Program-made: the position numbers and the translations under genes | Shown here: piece after piece, positions 36,990-45,855 of the stretch | Layout of the letters: each line of letters starts with the position of its first letter | Position numbering within the stretch: the first letter of the stretch is position 1 | Notes under the pieces: model-generated | Told to the model about the DNA's origin: nothing | Databases searched by the model: none | Seen by the model: the letters and a program-made list of their open reading frames with translations, nothing else | Origin: Streptomyces sp. ATexAB-D23 | GTDB taxonomy: Bacteria; Actinomycetota; Actinomycetes; Streptomycetales; Streptomycetaceae | Direction of reading: 5' to 3' | Length of the DNA stretch: 64,000 bases | Assembly (NCBI RefSeq): GCF_000373645.1 | Contig: NZ_KB892018.1 | Span: 56,377 to 120,376, forward strand

Positions 36990-37547
36990 ATGAGCGACAC
37001 CGCGACGGACACCAGCACGACGGCCACCACGCCCGGCCTGGACGGTGAGCGTGCCGAACTGCTGGAGGCGCTGACCAAGCAGCGGCACTTCCTGCGGTTC
37101 ACCGCCCGCGATCTGACGGACGAGCAGGCGGGGCAGCGGACCACGGCGAGCACGCTGTGTGTGGGCGGGCTCATCAAGCACGTCACGGAGGCCGAGCAGA
37201 CCTGGGCCGACTTCATCGTGGAAGGGGCGTCGAGCATGCCCGACTTCACCACGATGACGGAGGCCGACATCGCGAAGCGGATCGAAACATTCGCGATGCA
37301 GCCCGGGGAGACCCTGGCGGGCGTGCTGGACGCCTACGCCGAGGTGGCCGGCCGCACCGACGAACTGATCGCCACGCTGCCCGACCTGGGCGTCACGCAC
37401 GCCCTGCCGAAGGCCCCCTGGTTCGACGGGGACGCGCGGTGGTCGGCCCGCCGGGTCCTGCTGCACGTGCTGGCGGAGACCGCGCAGCACGCGGGGCACG
37501 CCGACATCATCCGTGAGTCGCTGGACGGTGCCCAGAGCATGGCCTGA
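36990..37547 (+). CDS. DinB family protein
   Basis: A 185-residue four-helix-bundle protein of the DinB/mycothiol-dependent enzyme superfamily. The three metal-binding histidines are visible: His in LIKHVTEAE and the pair in AQHAGHADIIRE. Members include mycothiol S-transferases and maleylpyruvate isomerases, so a mycothiol-dependent detoxification role is plausible in an actinobacterium. It follows a thiol-redox-type enzyme gene, separated by a striking palindrome. It converges on yceI. Confidence 0.9.
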   Translation: MSDTATDTSTTATTPGLDGERAELLEALTKQRHFLRFTARDLTDEQAGQRTTASTLCVGGLIKHVTEAEQTWADFIVEGASSMPDFTTMTEADIAKRIETFAMQPGETLAGVLDAYAEVAGRTDELIATLPDLGVTHALPKAPWFDGDARWSARRVLLHVLAETAQHAGHADIIRESLDGAQSMA

Positions 37548-37560
37548 CCCGCGACACGCC

Positions 37561-37607
37561 GAGCGCCCGCCGTCCTCCCCGGAAAGGGGCGGGCGGCGGG
37601 CGCGCTC
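37561..37607. terminator. Terminator between convergent DinB and YceI genes
   Basis: A long imperfect stem, GAGCGCCCGCCG (37561-37572) with CGGCGGGCGCGCTC (37594-37607), with additional pairing inside (CCCC with GGGG). It probably serves both genes. Confidence 0.7.
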
Positions 37608-37629
37608 GGTCGGGGGAGACCCGCGGGGA

Positions 37630-38241
37630 TCAGGCCGCGGCCTTGATCGCGGAGATGTCGAAGTTCAGCTTCACCTTGTCGCTGACCATCACGCCGCCGG
37701 TCTCCAGCGCCGCGTTCCAGGTCAGGCCCCAGTCGGAGCGCAGGATCTCGGCGCTGCCCTCGAAGCCGACGCGCTCGTTGCCGTAGACGTCGGTGGCGGA
37801 GCCGTTGAACTCCAGGTCGATGGAGAGCGGGCGGCTCACGTCCTTGATGGTGAGGTCGCCGGTGACGCGGTACTTGTCGCCGCCGAGCTGCTCGGCGGAG
37901 GTCGAGCGGAACGTCATCAGGGGGAACTTCTCGGCGTCGAAGAAGTCGCCACTGACCAGGTGGGCGTCGCGGTCCGCGATGCCCGTGTCCACGCTGGCGA
38001 TCCTCACGTCGATGGAGGCGGTCGAACCGGCCGGGTCGGCGCCGTCCAGCTTCAGGGAACCCTCGTGCTCACCGAAGGAACCGCGGACGTTGGTGACCAT
38101 GGCGTGGCGCACGGTGAAGCCGATGCTGCTGTGGGCCGGGTCGATCGTGTACTCACCCGTGAGGGCGGCCAGGGCGGGGTCGACGTCGACCGTGGTCGTG
38201 GCGGTCGCGGTGTCGTTGGACTTGCGGTTGAACAGAGCCAT
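37630..38241 (-). CDS. YceI family lipocalin-like protein, cytosolic form
   Basis: A 203-residue YceI-like protein, a beta-barrel that binds isoprenoid-type lipids such as polyprenyl quinones. YTIDPAHSSIGFTVRHAMVTNVRGSF and the end NFDISAIKA are diagnostic. There is no signal peptide; about 30 polar residues precede the domain. GAGGAGGAG lies just before the ATG at 38241. Two near-identical palindromic motifs upstream suggest control by a MarR- or TetR-type repressor. No such gene is in the window. In stress-response regulons YceI often responds to redox-active compounds. Confidence 0.93.
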   Translation of the reverse strand: MALFNRKSNDTATATTTVDVDPALAALTGEYTIDPAHSSIGFTVRHAMVTNVRGSFGEHEGSLKLDGADPAGSTASIDVRIASVDTGIADRDAHLVSGDFFDAEKFPLMTFRSTSAEQLGGDKYRVTGDLTIKDVSRPLSIDLEFNGSATDVYGNERVGFEGSAEILRSDWGLTWNAALETGGVMVSDKVKLNFDISAIKAAA

Positions 38242-38281
38242 GGCTCCTCCTCGGGGACGGGGTCGAGCGGCGGGCCCGACT

Positions 38282-38337
38282 TGTTGTTTAACCTTCAACG
38301 AGATTCACTGTAGACCCGTGTTGTTCAAAGTTCAACA
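38282..38337. promoter_or_regulatory. Two copies of a TGTTGTT-N-TTCAAC operator-like motif
   Basis: TGTTGTTTAACCTTCAACG (38282-38300) and TGTTGTTCAAAGTTCAACA (38319-38337) share 15 of 19 positions and start 37 bases apart. The second is a TGTTG-N9-CAACA palindrome. They lie upstream of yceI in its promoter region. The rest of the 226-base gap to 38467 holds the divergent promoter area and no other gene. Confidence 0.6.
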
Positions 38338-38467
38338 TCTGTGATCCGGGTCGGTGCGTCCGCGTCCGCGTGTTCACCCCGTCGTTACGCCGCACCCTCT
38401 GGTGACGCGCGTAGAACTCGGGCACTATCTCCCTGACAGGATTGTCATGAACAGGAGGAGACCCCCC

Positions 38468-39007
38468 ATGGTGTTCCGCGCCCCCCACATGCCCCGGATG
38501 ACGCTGCGTCCCGCCCTGACCGCCCTCGCCCTCGTTCTCGGCGTCCTCTTCGCCCCCGGCATCGGCGTCGTCAGCGGTACGACCGACGCCTACGCCGTCA
38601 CCAAGCTCACCCACAGCCAGGCGACCTCGCGCTTCAGCTCCTCCGGCGTGGGCTGGACCTCCTCGGGCGGCTGTTCCAACCGCAACGTCTCCACGTGCAC
38701 CTCCTTCGACCAGCTCAACCTGCCGAGCGCCCAGGGAGCCCAGACCCTCAAGAGCGCCTCGGGCTGCGCGCTCACCATCACCGGGGGCACCGAGACCGGG
38801 CACGCCAGCGGCACGTACTCGCACTGGAACGGCTACAAGCTCGACTTCAGCAAGACCACCTGCGTGACCAACTACATCAAGGGCCACTTCACCTACATCG
38901 GCCTGCGCGGTGACGGGGCGGCCCAGTACAAGTCGGGCTCCGGCAACATCTACGCCGACGAGGGCAACCACTGGGACACGACGTTCTACAACTGCGGCGG
39001 CTGCTGA
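38468..39007 (+). CDS. Secreted protein, possible M15-like peptidase
   Basis: A 179-residue secreted protein with a signal peptide of about 43 residues (LRPALTALALVLGVLFAPG ... DAYA). The mature part has several cysteines (GCSNRNVSTCTSF, SGCALTITGG, KTTCVTNY, NCGGC). A GHASGTYSHWNGYKLDF stretch has the H-x6-D spacing of M15 D-Ala-D-Ala carboxypeptidases, and ADEGNHWDTTFY could supply the other metal ligands. That relationship is an inference from spacing. AGGAGGAG lies seven bases before the ATG at 38468. It is followed after 31 bases by the DUF4185 gene, probably in the same transcript. Confidence 0.75.
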   Translation: MVFRAPHMPRMTLRPALTALALVLGVLFAPGIGVVSGTTDAYAVTKLTHSQATSRFSSSGVGWTSSGGCSNRNVSTCTSFDQLNLPSAQGAQTLKSASGCALTITGGTETGHASGTYSHWNGYKLDFSKTTCVTNYIKGHFTYIGLRGDGAAQYKSGSGNIYADEGNHWDTTFYNCGGC

Positions 39008-39038
39008 GCCGCGTAGCCCCCTCCCCACAGGAGCTGCC

Positions 39039-40118
39039 TTGAACGCAATGAACCCGAGCCGCCGCGCGCTGCTGCGCACTGGGGCGGGAGCCGCGCTCGC
39101 CGCCGCCGGACTGGCGGCCGGCGCCCCGGCCGCCACCGCGGACGGGAGCCGCGCGGCCCTCGTCACCGGGGGCAGGGTCCGCAACCTCACCGGACCCGCC
39201 GAGACCGGCCGCTTCGCCGCCCCCTGGACCGACCTCGGCATCCCGGCCCGCTGCCCGGACGGCAGCATGCTCTTCGTCTGCGGCGACACCTTCGACGGCG
39301 GGGGTGTCGGCGGGCCCGACTGGCGGTCCCCGGTCGGACTGCGCTCCTCGAACGCCTCGCCCGGCTCCCTCGCCATCGACGGCAGCGTCGGCGGCGCGCA
39401 CGCCGTCGGACTCGTCCCCGAGGGCCACGACGGCGGCACCACGGCCATCCCCTCCGACGTCTTCACCGTCGGCTCCACGATGTACATGCACCTGATGCGC
39501 GGAGTCATCTACCGCACCCACCACTCCGACTTCTGGCGCTCCGACGACAACGGCGAGACCTGGCAGTACCTCTGCCAGTGGCCCGGGGACCAGTACGGCG
39601 GCCAGTTCCAGCAGAAGACGTACGCGGTCGCCGACGACGGCTACTGCTACGTCCTGTCCACGGCCTTCAACCGGGACATCACCTCCGGGCTGCTGCTCCA
39701 CCGCGTCCCGCAGAACGCGCTGGGCGACCCGGCCGCGTACCAGCCGTGGGGCTACGCGGGCGGCGCCTGGGGCTGGGGGAATCCGCCGACCACCATCACC
39801 GGGGCGCGCCGCTGGGGCGAGATCTGCTTCCGGGCCATGGGCGGGAAGTACGCGTTCACCTGGCTCAACATGGCGCCGCTCGACATCCGGGCGCAGGTCT
39901 TCGCGCTGCCGACCTCGAACCTCTTCACGACCCCGGAACAGACCATGATCCTGCCGACCGTGCCGGGACTTGAGGTCGGCAACGCGGTGGCGAGCCCGTA
40001 CGGCGGGTTCATCGTCCCGGGATCGACGTTCGCCGACTTCCACATCGCCGTCAGCCAGTGGTTCGACAACCAGAACTACCGGGTGATGCAGTACCGCATC
40101 AACGGGCTCGCGGCCTGA
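39039..40118 (+). CDS. DUF4185 secreted protein
   Basis: A 359-residue exported protein with a Tat signal (PSRRALLRTGAGAALAAAG). The body resembles a five-bladed propeller-like domain (DUF4185) with repeated Trp/Asp motifs (FVCGDTF, SDDNGETW, FWRSDD, TSNLFTTPEQTM). Some members are linked to glycan or cell-wall work, but no catalytic activity is established. AGGAG is five bases from a TTG at 39039 and 14 from an ATG at 39048; TTG is preferred on spacing. It ends at a strong terminator shared with cutC. Confidence 0.85.
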   Translation: MNAMNPSRRALLRTGAGAALAAAGLAAGAPAATADGSRAALVTGGRVRNLTGPAETGRFAAPWTDLGIPARCPDGSMLFVCGDTFDGGGVGGPDWRSPVGLRSSNASPGSLAIDGSVGGAHAVGLVPEGHDGGTTAIPSDVFTVGSTMYMHLMRGVIYRTHHSDFWRSDDNGETWQYLCQWPGDQYGGQFQQKTYAVADDGYCYVLSTAFNRDITSGLLLHRVPQNALGDPAAYQPWGYAGGAWGWGNPPTTITGARRWGEICFRAMGGKYAFTWLNMAPLDIRAQVFALPTSNLFTTPEQTMILPTVPGLEVGNAVASPYGGFIVPGSTFADFHIAVSQWFDNQNYRVMQYRINGLAA

Positions 40119-40131
40119 GCCCGCACAAGCC

Positions 40132-40162
40132 GGCGCCCCCGCTGTTCCCGGGCGGGGGCGCC
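40132..40162. terminator. Bidirectional terminator DUF4185 / cutC
   Basis: An 11-bp perfect stem (40132-40142 with 40152-40162) with a 9-base loop. An outer CCCGCAC/GTGCGGG pair can extend it. It lies between convergent genes. Confidence 0.8.
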
Positions 40163-40183
40163 TTCATGCGTGCGGGGCCGGGG

Positions 40184-40939
40184 TCAGAGGGCCGTGTCCA
40201 GGGCCCGGCGTGCCAGGGCGACGACCTCGGCGTCGGTGACGAAGTGGGTGTCCTGGTCCGCCGAGGCCCCGCCCGCGCCGAGCGGGACCCAGGTACCGCC
40301 GGGCCGGCGCGGGGCGCGGGCCTTGGCGGAGAGGTGGACGGCGGCGACACCGGCACGGGCCAGCGCCGGGATGTCGGCGACGCGCACGCCGCCGCCGGCC
40401 ATGACCTGCACCCCCGGGGCGGCGGTCACCATCGCGGTGATCGCCGCCAGCCCGTCGGCCGCGGCCGGGGCGCCGCCCGAGGTGAGGACCCGGGTCAGAC
40501 CGAGCGAGGGCAGCAGCGTGGCGGCGGCGACCGGGTCGGCGGACTGGTCGACGGCCCGGTGCAGGGTCACCTCCACCGGGCGGCCGGCGGCGCGGGCCGC
40601 GTCGGCGAGCCGGGCGACCGCGTCCGTGTCCAGGGCGCCGTCGGCGGTGAGCGCCCCGATGACCACTCCGGCGGCGCCCGAAGCGATGACGGACCGCACC
40701 TCTGCGGCCATCAGCGCCAGCTCCTCCGCGTCGTGCACGAAGTCACCGGGCCGGCACCTGACGAGCGCCTGCACCGGCAGCCCCTCGGCCGCGACCGCCT
40801 CGACCAGGGCGGCCGACGGGGTCAGGCCGCCCAGCTCAAGAGCGGCGCACAGCTCGACCCGGTCGGCGCCGCTCTCCCGGGCGGCGCGGGCACCGGCCGG
40901 TGAGGTGACGGCGATCTCCAGCGCGGGGCGGGCGCTCAC
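40184..40939 (-). CDS. cutC: CutC family protein
   Basis: A 251-residue TIM-barrel protein of the CutC family. ESGADRVELCAALELGGLTPS, VTLHRAVDQSADP and VQVMAGGGVRVADIP are family marks. CutC was once tied to copper homeostasis, but its true role is unclear, and the barrel looks like an enzyme acting on a small phosphorylated or sugar ligand. The GTG start overlaps the M81 stop by four bases, so the two are translationally coupled. It is the third gene of a ROK repressor-M81-cutC operon. Confidence 0.92.
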   Translation of the reverse strand: MSARPALEIAVTSPAGARAARESGADRVELCAALELGGLTPSAALVEAVAAEGLPVQALVRCRPGDFVHDAEELALMAAEVRSVIASGAAGVVIGALTADGALDTDAVARLADAARAAGRPVEVTLHRAVDQSADPVAAATLLPSLGLTRVLTSGGAPAAADGLAAITAMVTAAPGVQVMAGGGVRVADIPALARAGVAAVHLSAKARAPRRPGGTWVPLGAGGASADQDTHFVTDAEVVALARRALDTAL

Positions 40940-42459
40940 TCGTCGTCCCCGGTCAGCGGCTGGTCGGAGGCGGGGATGATGCGGGCCGACAGGTCCGGGT
41001 CGGCCATCTCGCGGTCGAAGGGGAACATCGGGCGGCGGATGCGGTGGTGGCCCAGGCGCACCAGGTCCTGGTCCACACCGCCGGGGGTGAGCGCCATCTT
41101 CCAGCCCACCGACATGTCGAAGAGCTCGGGCTCCAGGTAGCCGATCTTCACGATCACGATGTCGGCGCCGCGCGGGTCGAGGTCCAGGTCGGTGAAGTCG
41201 TGCTCGTGGTGGTACGGCTTGCGCAGCTCGGTGAGGATCGCGTACACGCTGCCGACCCGGATCACGACCTCGGTGCGCGCGTCGCGGTCGCCGTGGCGGA
41301 CCGAGTGCACCGTGCCGGTCAGGGTGACCGGGCCCGCGTGCCGGTCGTCCACCTCCGCGCCCGCGGTGACCGTGACGGTGGCGCCGACCCCGGCGGCGGC
41401 GGCCTTCGCGACGGCGGCCGGTCCGGGCACCGAGGCGTAGATGACGGTCGGGCCGTCGTCCTCCCGGAACTCCGGGCGGGCCAGCAGCTGGGTCAGCCCC
41501 CAGGTCATGTCGCCGGAGCCGCCCGCGGTCGGGTTGTCCCCGGTGTCGCTGATGAAGTACGGGCGCCGGTCGGAGTCCAGGGCCTCGTCCAGGATTCCGT
41601 CGAAGGTGCCGGTCGGGGCGACGAACTCGAAGTCGTCGCGGGCCTTCCAGAAGCCCTGGGCCAGCCGCTCCGCCCCCGCCGCAACGGCGGCCCGGTCGGT
41701 GCCGGTGACCACCACGACGGCGCGGTTGCGGGGCTCGTCCGCCCAGGCGTAGCCGACCCAGATCGCGGCGTCGGTCACGCCGTCCACGGCCTCGACGTCG
41801 GCCACCGCCGCGTACACGCTCCTGGCGGGCTCGATCCGGGTGGAGGTCTGCTCGCCGGCCAGCAGCACCGGCACCGGCACCCACGCCTTGACCGGGCGCG
41901 GCGCACCCGAGACCAGCAGCTCCACCAGGTTGCGAACGGCCCGCTCCTTGGTCTCCATGTGGTCCTCGTGAGGGGCCAGCCGGTAACAGGTGATCAGGTC
42001 GCTGCCGTGCGCGAGCTCGCGGGAGACGTTGCCGTGCAGGTCCATCGAGGTGGAGATGATCACGTCCGGGCCGACGGTGGCGCGGATGCGGTCCAGCAGG
42101 ACGGCCTCCGCGTCGTCGACGCCCTCCACGGTCATCGCGCCGTGGATGTCGTACCAGAGGCCGTCCGGGCGGGGCAGCGCGGCGAGCCGTTCGATCAGCT
42201 CGTCGGTCAGCTCCTTCCAGGCGGCGGCGGTGACGGTGCCGCCCGGCAGCGACTTGCCGACCAGGGCGCCGTGCCAGTCGGCCGCCTCGCGCAGCTCCTC
42301 ACCGGGGGCCAGGAAGGGGTAGCGGTCCAGCACCTCGGCGCCGCGCGAGGGGTGGAAGGCGGCGGCCCGGGTGCGGGCGGGGGAGAAGGTGGAGGACTCG
42401 ATGCCGAGCCCTGCGATGGCGATGACCGGGCGGGATGCGGCGGTGCGGGATTGCGACAT
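40936..42459 (-). CDS. M81 family metallopeptidase (MlrC-like)
   Basis: A 507-residue protein of the M81/MlrC family, related to microcystinase C, which cleaves small linear peptides. Metal-binding type segments DIHGAMTVEG, SMDLHGNVS and the ETKERA of HEDHMETKERA are visible, together with ISDTGDNPTAGG. No signal peptide, so it is cytosolic. In other bacteria M81 genes sit next to dipeptide-type ABC importers, as here with the divergent operon 1.5 kb away. It probably degrades an imported peptide or amide conjugate. Confidence 0.92.
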   Translation of the reverse strand: MSQSRTAASRPVIAIAGLGIESSTFSPARTRAAAFHPSRGAEVLDRYPFLAPGEELREAADWHGALVGKSLPGGTVTAAAWKELTDELIERLAALPRPDGLWYDIHGAMTVEGVDDAEAVLLDRIRATVGPDVIISTSMDLHGNVSRELAHGSDLITCYRLAPHEDHMETKERAVRNLVELLVSGAPRPVKAWVPVPVLLAGEQTSTRIEPARSVYAAVADVEAVDGVTDAAIWVGYAWADEPRNRAVVVVTGTDRAAVAAGAERLAQGFWKARDDFEFVAPTGTFDGILDEALDSDRRPYFISDTGDNPTAGGSGDMTWGLTQLLARPEFREDDGPTVIYASVPGPAAVAKAAAAGVGATVTVTAGAEVDDRHAGPVTLTGTVHSVRHGDRDARTEVVIRVGSVYAILTELRKPYHHEHDFTDLDLDPRGADIVIVKIGYLEPELFDMSVGWKMALTPGGVDQDLVRLGHHRIRRPMFPFDREMADPDLSARIIPASDQPLTGDDE

Positions 42460-42480
42460 GGCTCCTCGTAGGGTCGGGCG

Positions 42481-43701
42481 TCAGAGTTGACGGGGGTCGA
42501 GCGCGGCGATCCGGTCGGTTCCGCCCACCTCGTGCAGGGCGTGGGCCAGGGCGCGCTGGAGGGCGAACTGCCCGGCGCCGACCAGTCCGGCGTCGGCGCC
42601 GAGCCTGGTCCGCTCGATGGTGAGGTGCTCGGTGACGAGCGGATGGCAGCTCTCGTAGAGCCGGCTGCGCACAGCGGCGACGAACTGTTCCAAGGTGGAG
42701 AGGATGCCGCCCAGGTAGACGGCGTCCGGGTTGAAGAAGTTGACGTTGGCGGCGAGCACCTGGCCCAGGTAGTCCCCGGCCCTGCGGACCGTGCGGGTGG
42801 CCAGCGGGTCGCCGTCCAGAGCCAGCCGGGCCACGTCCTCGGTGCTGTGCACGTCCGCCCCGCGCTCGCGCAGGATGCGGACCAGCGCGGCACCGGACGC
42901 CACGGTCTCCAGGCAGCCGGTGTTGCCGCAGGAGCAGGGGATACCGGCACCGGCGTCGATCCGGATGTGGGTGATGTCCCCGGCCGCGCCCTGCGCGCCC
43001 CGGTACAGCCGCCCCTCGACGATCACGCCCGCGCCGATCGCGGAACCGATCTTCACCATGATCGTCTGGGCGTTCCCGTCGGGCCGGACGGTGTGCTCGC
43101 CGACCGCCATGCAGTTGGCGTCGTTGTCCACGGCCGCCGGGACGCCGAAGCGCTCCTGGAGCCAGTCGGCGACCGGGAAGCGGTTCCAGCCCGGCATCCG
43201 CGAGGGCCGCACGACCGACCCCGACACGGTGTCCACTGGGCCGGGCAGCGAGAGCCCGACCCCGCGCAGGTTGCCGGTGCCGTGCTGCTCGGCCAGCGCC
43301 TCCAGGGCCTCGGCCAGCCGGGGCAGGGCCGCCTCGGGCCCGTCGGCGATCAGGAAGGGGACCGTCGAGACGTCGGTCAGGCCGCCGCCCGGAAGGACCA
43401 CGCCGATCCTGGCGTGCCGGCCGCCGAGGTCGGCGGCGACGGCGAACTCGTCACGGCCCCCGATCCTCAGCGCCTTGCGGGGGCGTCCGCCCGTGGAGGA
43501 CTGGGTGCCCTCCTCGGCGACCAGACCCCGGTCCACCAGGTGCGCCACGGCGAGGGAGATGGTGGAGGCGGCGGCCCCGAGGCGCTCGGCGAGTTCGGCA
43601 CGTGAGGTCGCCTGACCCGAAGCGATGAGTTCCAGAACACGCACGGCGAGGGACGGGGTCCCTTTCGTGGCCTTGCGGTCCCACGCACTTATTCCAGTCA
43701 T
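42481..43701 (-). CDS. ROK family transcriptional repressor
   Basis: A 406-residue NagC/Mlc/XylR-type regulator. An N-terminal winged helix (SRAELAERLGAAASTISLAV) precedes a ROK sugar-kinase-like domain with an intact zinc motif CSCGNTGCLET and VVDNDANCMAVGEHTV. The ATG at 43701 gives the usual family length; it lacks a good ribosome site. It is divergent from the transporter operon across a 286-base spacer with shared AGTAACTT motifs, so it probably represses both operons in response to a sugar. Confidence 0.92.
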   Translation of the reverse strand: MTGISAWDRKATKGTPSLAVRVLELIASGQATSRAELAERLGAAASTISLAVAHLVDRGLVAEEGTQSSTGGRPRKALRIGGRDEFAVAADLGGRHARIGVVLPGGGLTDVSTVPFLIADGPEAALPRLAEALEALAEQHGTGNLRGVGLSLPGPVDTVSGSVVRPSRMPGWNRFPVADWLQERFGVPAAVDNDANCMAVGEHTVRPDGNAQTIMVKIGSAIGAGVIVEGRLYRGAQGAAGDITHIRIDAGAGIPCSCGNTGCLETVASGAALVRILRERGADVHSTEDVARLALDGDPLATRTVRRAGDYLGQVLAANVNFFNPDAVYLGGILSTLEQFVAAVRSRLYESCHPLVTEHLTIERTRLGADAGLVGAGQFALQRALAHALHEVGGTDRIAALDPRQL

Positions 43702-43706
43702 GTACA

Positions 43707-43889
43707 AAGTTACTTCCGCAACGGGGTATGTGGCGAAGACGATACGCCCGGACTTCGCACAGGGGAACACTGGAATGAAGGAAGTGCGTCACCCGCAAAA
43801 TCCCTTATATCCACCCAATCTGCCCCAAGGGGTCGGGAGAAAAGGGGCAGCGAGACTTTCGTCGAATGTGCAGTAACTTACTTGTTACT
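43707..43889. promoter_or_regulatory. AGTAACTT motifs, candidate ROK operator
   Basis: AAGTTACT at 43707-43714, just upstream of the ROK gene, and the inverted repeat AGTAAC-N6-GTTACT at 43872-43889, 99 bases before the solute-binding protein start. Together these give three half-sites across the divergent promoter region. The rest of the gap is less GC-rich and shows no gene. Confidence 0.5.
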
Positions 43890-43987
43890 AATTCTTGTTT
43901 GTTTCTTCGGCAACTGCGGCGTTAGCTGTCGTGAACGCAGCGCCGACCCCCCGAGCGGCTGCGGGCCCTTTCAATCCGAGGAGTGTC

Positions 43988-45805
43988 ATGATCCTTACCC
44001 GCACGGTGAAAAACCGTCGCTGGGCCCTCGCCGCGGGCGCCGCCACCACCGCGGCCGTACTGCTGTCCGGCTGCTCCGGCGGGGGCACGACCTCGTCCGG
44101 CTCCGGCTCGTCGGACAGCATCAACTACGCGCTGCCGGCGAACTTCACGCCGAACTGGATCCTCCCGGTCGGCACCGCCGCCCACCTGAACACCAACAAC
44201 TCCTCGATATCCCAGTCCCTCTGGGAACCGCTGATCGCCTACGACGGCTCCACCGGCAAGGTCGGCTGGAACAAGGACAACTCGCTGGCCACCGCCGCCG
44301 ACTTCGCCGACGACAGCAAGAGCGTCACGATCACGCTCGGCGACCGGCACTGGAGCGACGGCGAGCAGATCACCTCGCGCGACGTGCAGTTCTGGTTCAA
44401 CCTGGTCAAGGCCAACAAGGAGGACTGGGCGAGCTACAGCCCGGGTAAGGCGCCGGACAACTGGACCGCGCTGAAGATCGTGGACGACACCCACTTCACG
44501 ATCACCTTCGACAAGGCGTACAACACGCAGTGGATGCTCGCCAACGAGCTGAGCATGATCCGCCCGATGCCGCAGCACGTCTGGGACAAGACCAGCGACG
44601 CGGGCGAGGTGTCGGACCTCGACCTCACCCCGGCGGGCGCCAAGAAGGTCTGGACGTACCTCAACACGGCCGCCAAGAAGATCTCCGGTTACGCCACCGA
44701 CCCGCTCTGGAAGACGGTCAGCGGCCCGTACACCATCAAGTCCTTCTCCACCGCCGGCAAGGTGCAGCTGCTGGCCAACGCCAAGTACGACGGCGGCGGC
44801 AAGGCCAACATCAAGACCGTGAACCTGCTCCCGTTCACCACCACGGACGCCGAGGAGAACGCGCTGCGGGCCGGCACGGTCGACTACGGCTACATCAACG
44901 CCACCAACCTCAGCCAGGAAGCGTCCTTCACCGCCAAGGGCTACACCCTCAAGCCGTGGGCCGGCTGGGCGATCACCTACATGCCCTACAACTTCAACAA
45001 CCCCACCATGGGCCCCGTCTTCAAGCAGCTCTACGCCCGCCAGGCGATCCAGATGTCGGTGGACCAGGCGACCCTGTCCAAGGTGATCTACAACGGCACC
45101 GCCGTCCCCACCTACGGGCCCGTCCCGCAGGGTCAGACCTCCTCCTTCATCTCCCCGGCACAGAAGGACAACCCGTACCCCTTCTCCACCGCCAAGGCGA
45201 AGAAGCTGCTCACCGACCACGGCTGGACCGAGCAGAACGGCACCATGGTCTGCACCGACGCGGGCAGCGGCGACGACCAGTGCGGCGCCGGGGTGGACAA
45301 GGGCACGAAGTTCCGGATGCAGGTGCTGTCCCAGTCCGGCTCGACCGTGACCGACAACCTGATGAGCGCGCTCCAGTCCTCCTTCGCCAAGTCCGGCATC
45401 GGCTTCGGCATCAAGACCGCACCGGTCAACTCCGTGCTCTCGCAGGCCGGTCAGTGCGAGACCGGCGACGCCGGCTGCAAGTGGCAGCTGTCCTTCTTCG
45501 GCAGCGCGGGCAGCTGGTACTTCCCCGCCTACCCCAGCGGTGACGCGCTCTTCGCGACCGGCGGCGGCTCCAACTTCGGCAGCTACTCCAACCCGGCCGC
45601 CGACAAGCTGATCAGCAAGACCACCACGGACTCCTCCGACGCCGCCATGCAGGAGTACAGCGAGGCCCTGGCCAAGGACCTCCCGGTCATCTGGCTGCCG
45701 GAGCCCGACTACCAGGTCTCCGTGGTCAAGAGCGGCCTCGGCGGCTTCGCCCAGGACTCGCTCGCCAACTTCCACCCCGCCATGTGGAAGTGGACCAAGA
45801 AGTGA
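43988..45805 (+). CDS. Family 5 extracellular solute-binding lipoprotein (second locus)
   Basis: A 605-residue lipoprotein with lipobox LLSGC (Cys29) and a Gly/Ser-rich linker. The SBP_bac_5 body includes DRHWSDGEQITSRDVQFWFN. The ATG at 43988 has GAGGAG four bases upstream. A much longer open frame upstream is a read-through. It is only distantly like the first solute-binding protein at 15166, so ligands are probably different. Either a peptide (fitting the M81 gene) or an oligosaccharide (fitting the ROK kinase) is possible. Confidence 0.9.
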   Translation: MILTRTVKNRRWALAAGAATTAAVLLSGCSGGGTTSSGSGSSDSINYALPANFTPNWILPVGTAAHLNTNNSSISQSLWEPLIAYDGSTGKVGWNKDNSLATAADFADDSKSVTITLGDRHWSDGEQITSRDVQFWFNLVKANKEDWASYSPGKAPDNWTALKIVDDTHFTITFDKAYNTQWMLANELSMIRPMPQHVWDKTSDAGEVSDLDLTPAGAKKVWTYLNTAAKKISGYATDPLWKTVSGPYTIKSFSTAGKVQLLANAKYDGGGKANIKTVNLLPFTTTDAEENALRAGTVDYGYINATNLSQEASFTAKGYTLKPWAGWAITYMPYNFNNPTMGPVFKQLYARQAIQMSVDQATLSKVIYNGTAVPTYGPVPQGQTSSFISPAQKDNPYPFSTAKAKKLLTDHGWTEQNGTMVCTDAGSGDDQCGAGVDKGTKFRMQVLSQSGSTVTDNLMSALQSSFAKSGIGFGIKTAPVNSVLSQAGQCETGDAGCKWQLSFFGSAGSWYFPAYPSGDALFATGGGSNFGSYSNPAADKLISKTTTDSSDAAMQEYSEALAKDLPVIWLPEPDYQVSVVKSGLGGFAQDSLANFHPAMWKWTKK

Positions 45806-45855
45806 GCCGGGTCGCCGACCACGCGCACCACTGAGCCGAAGCGACCGGATAACAC

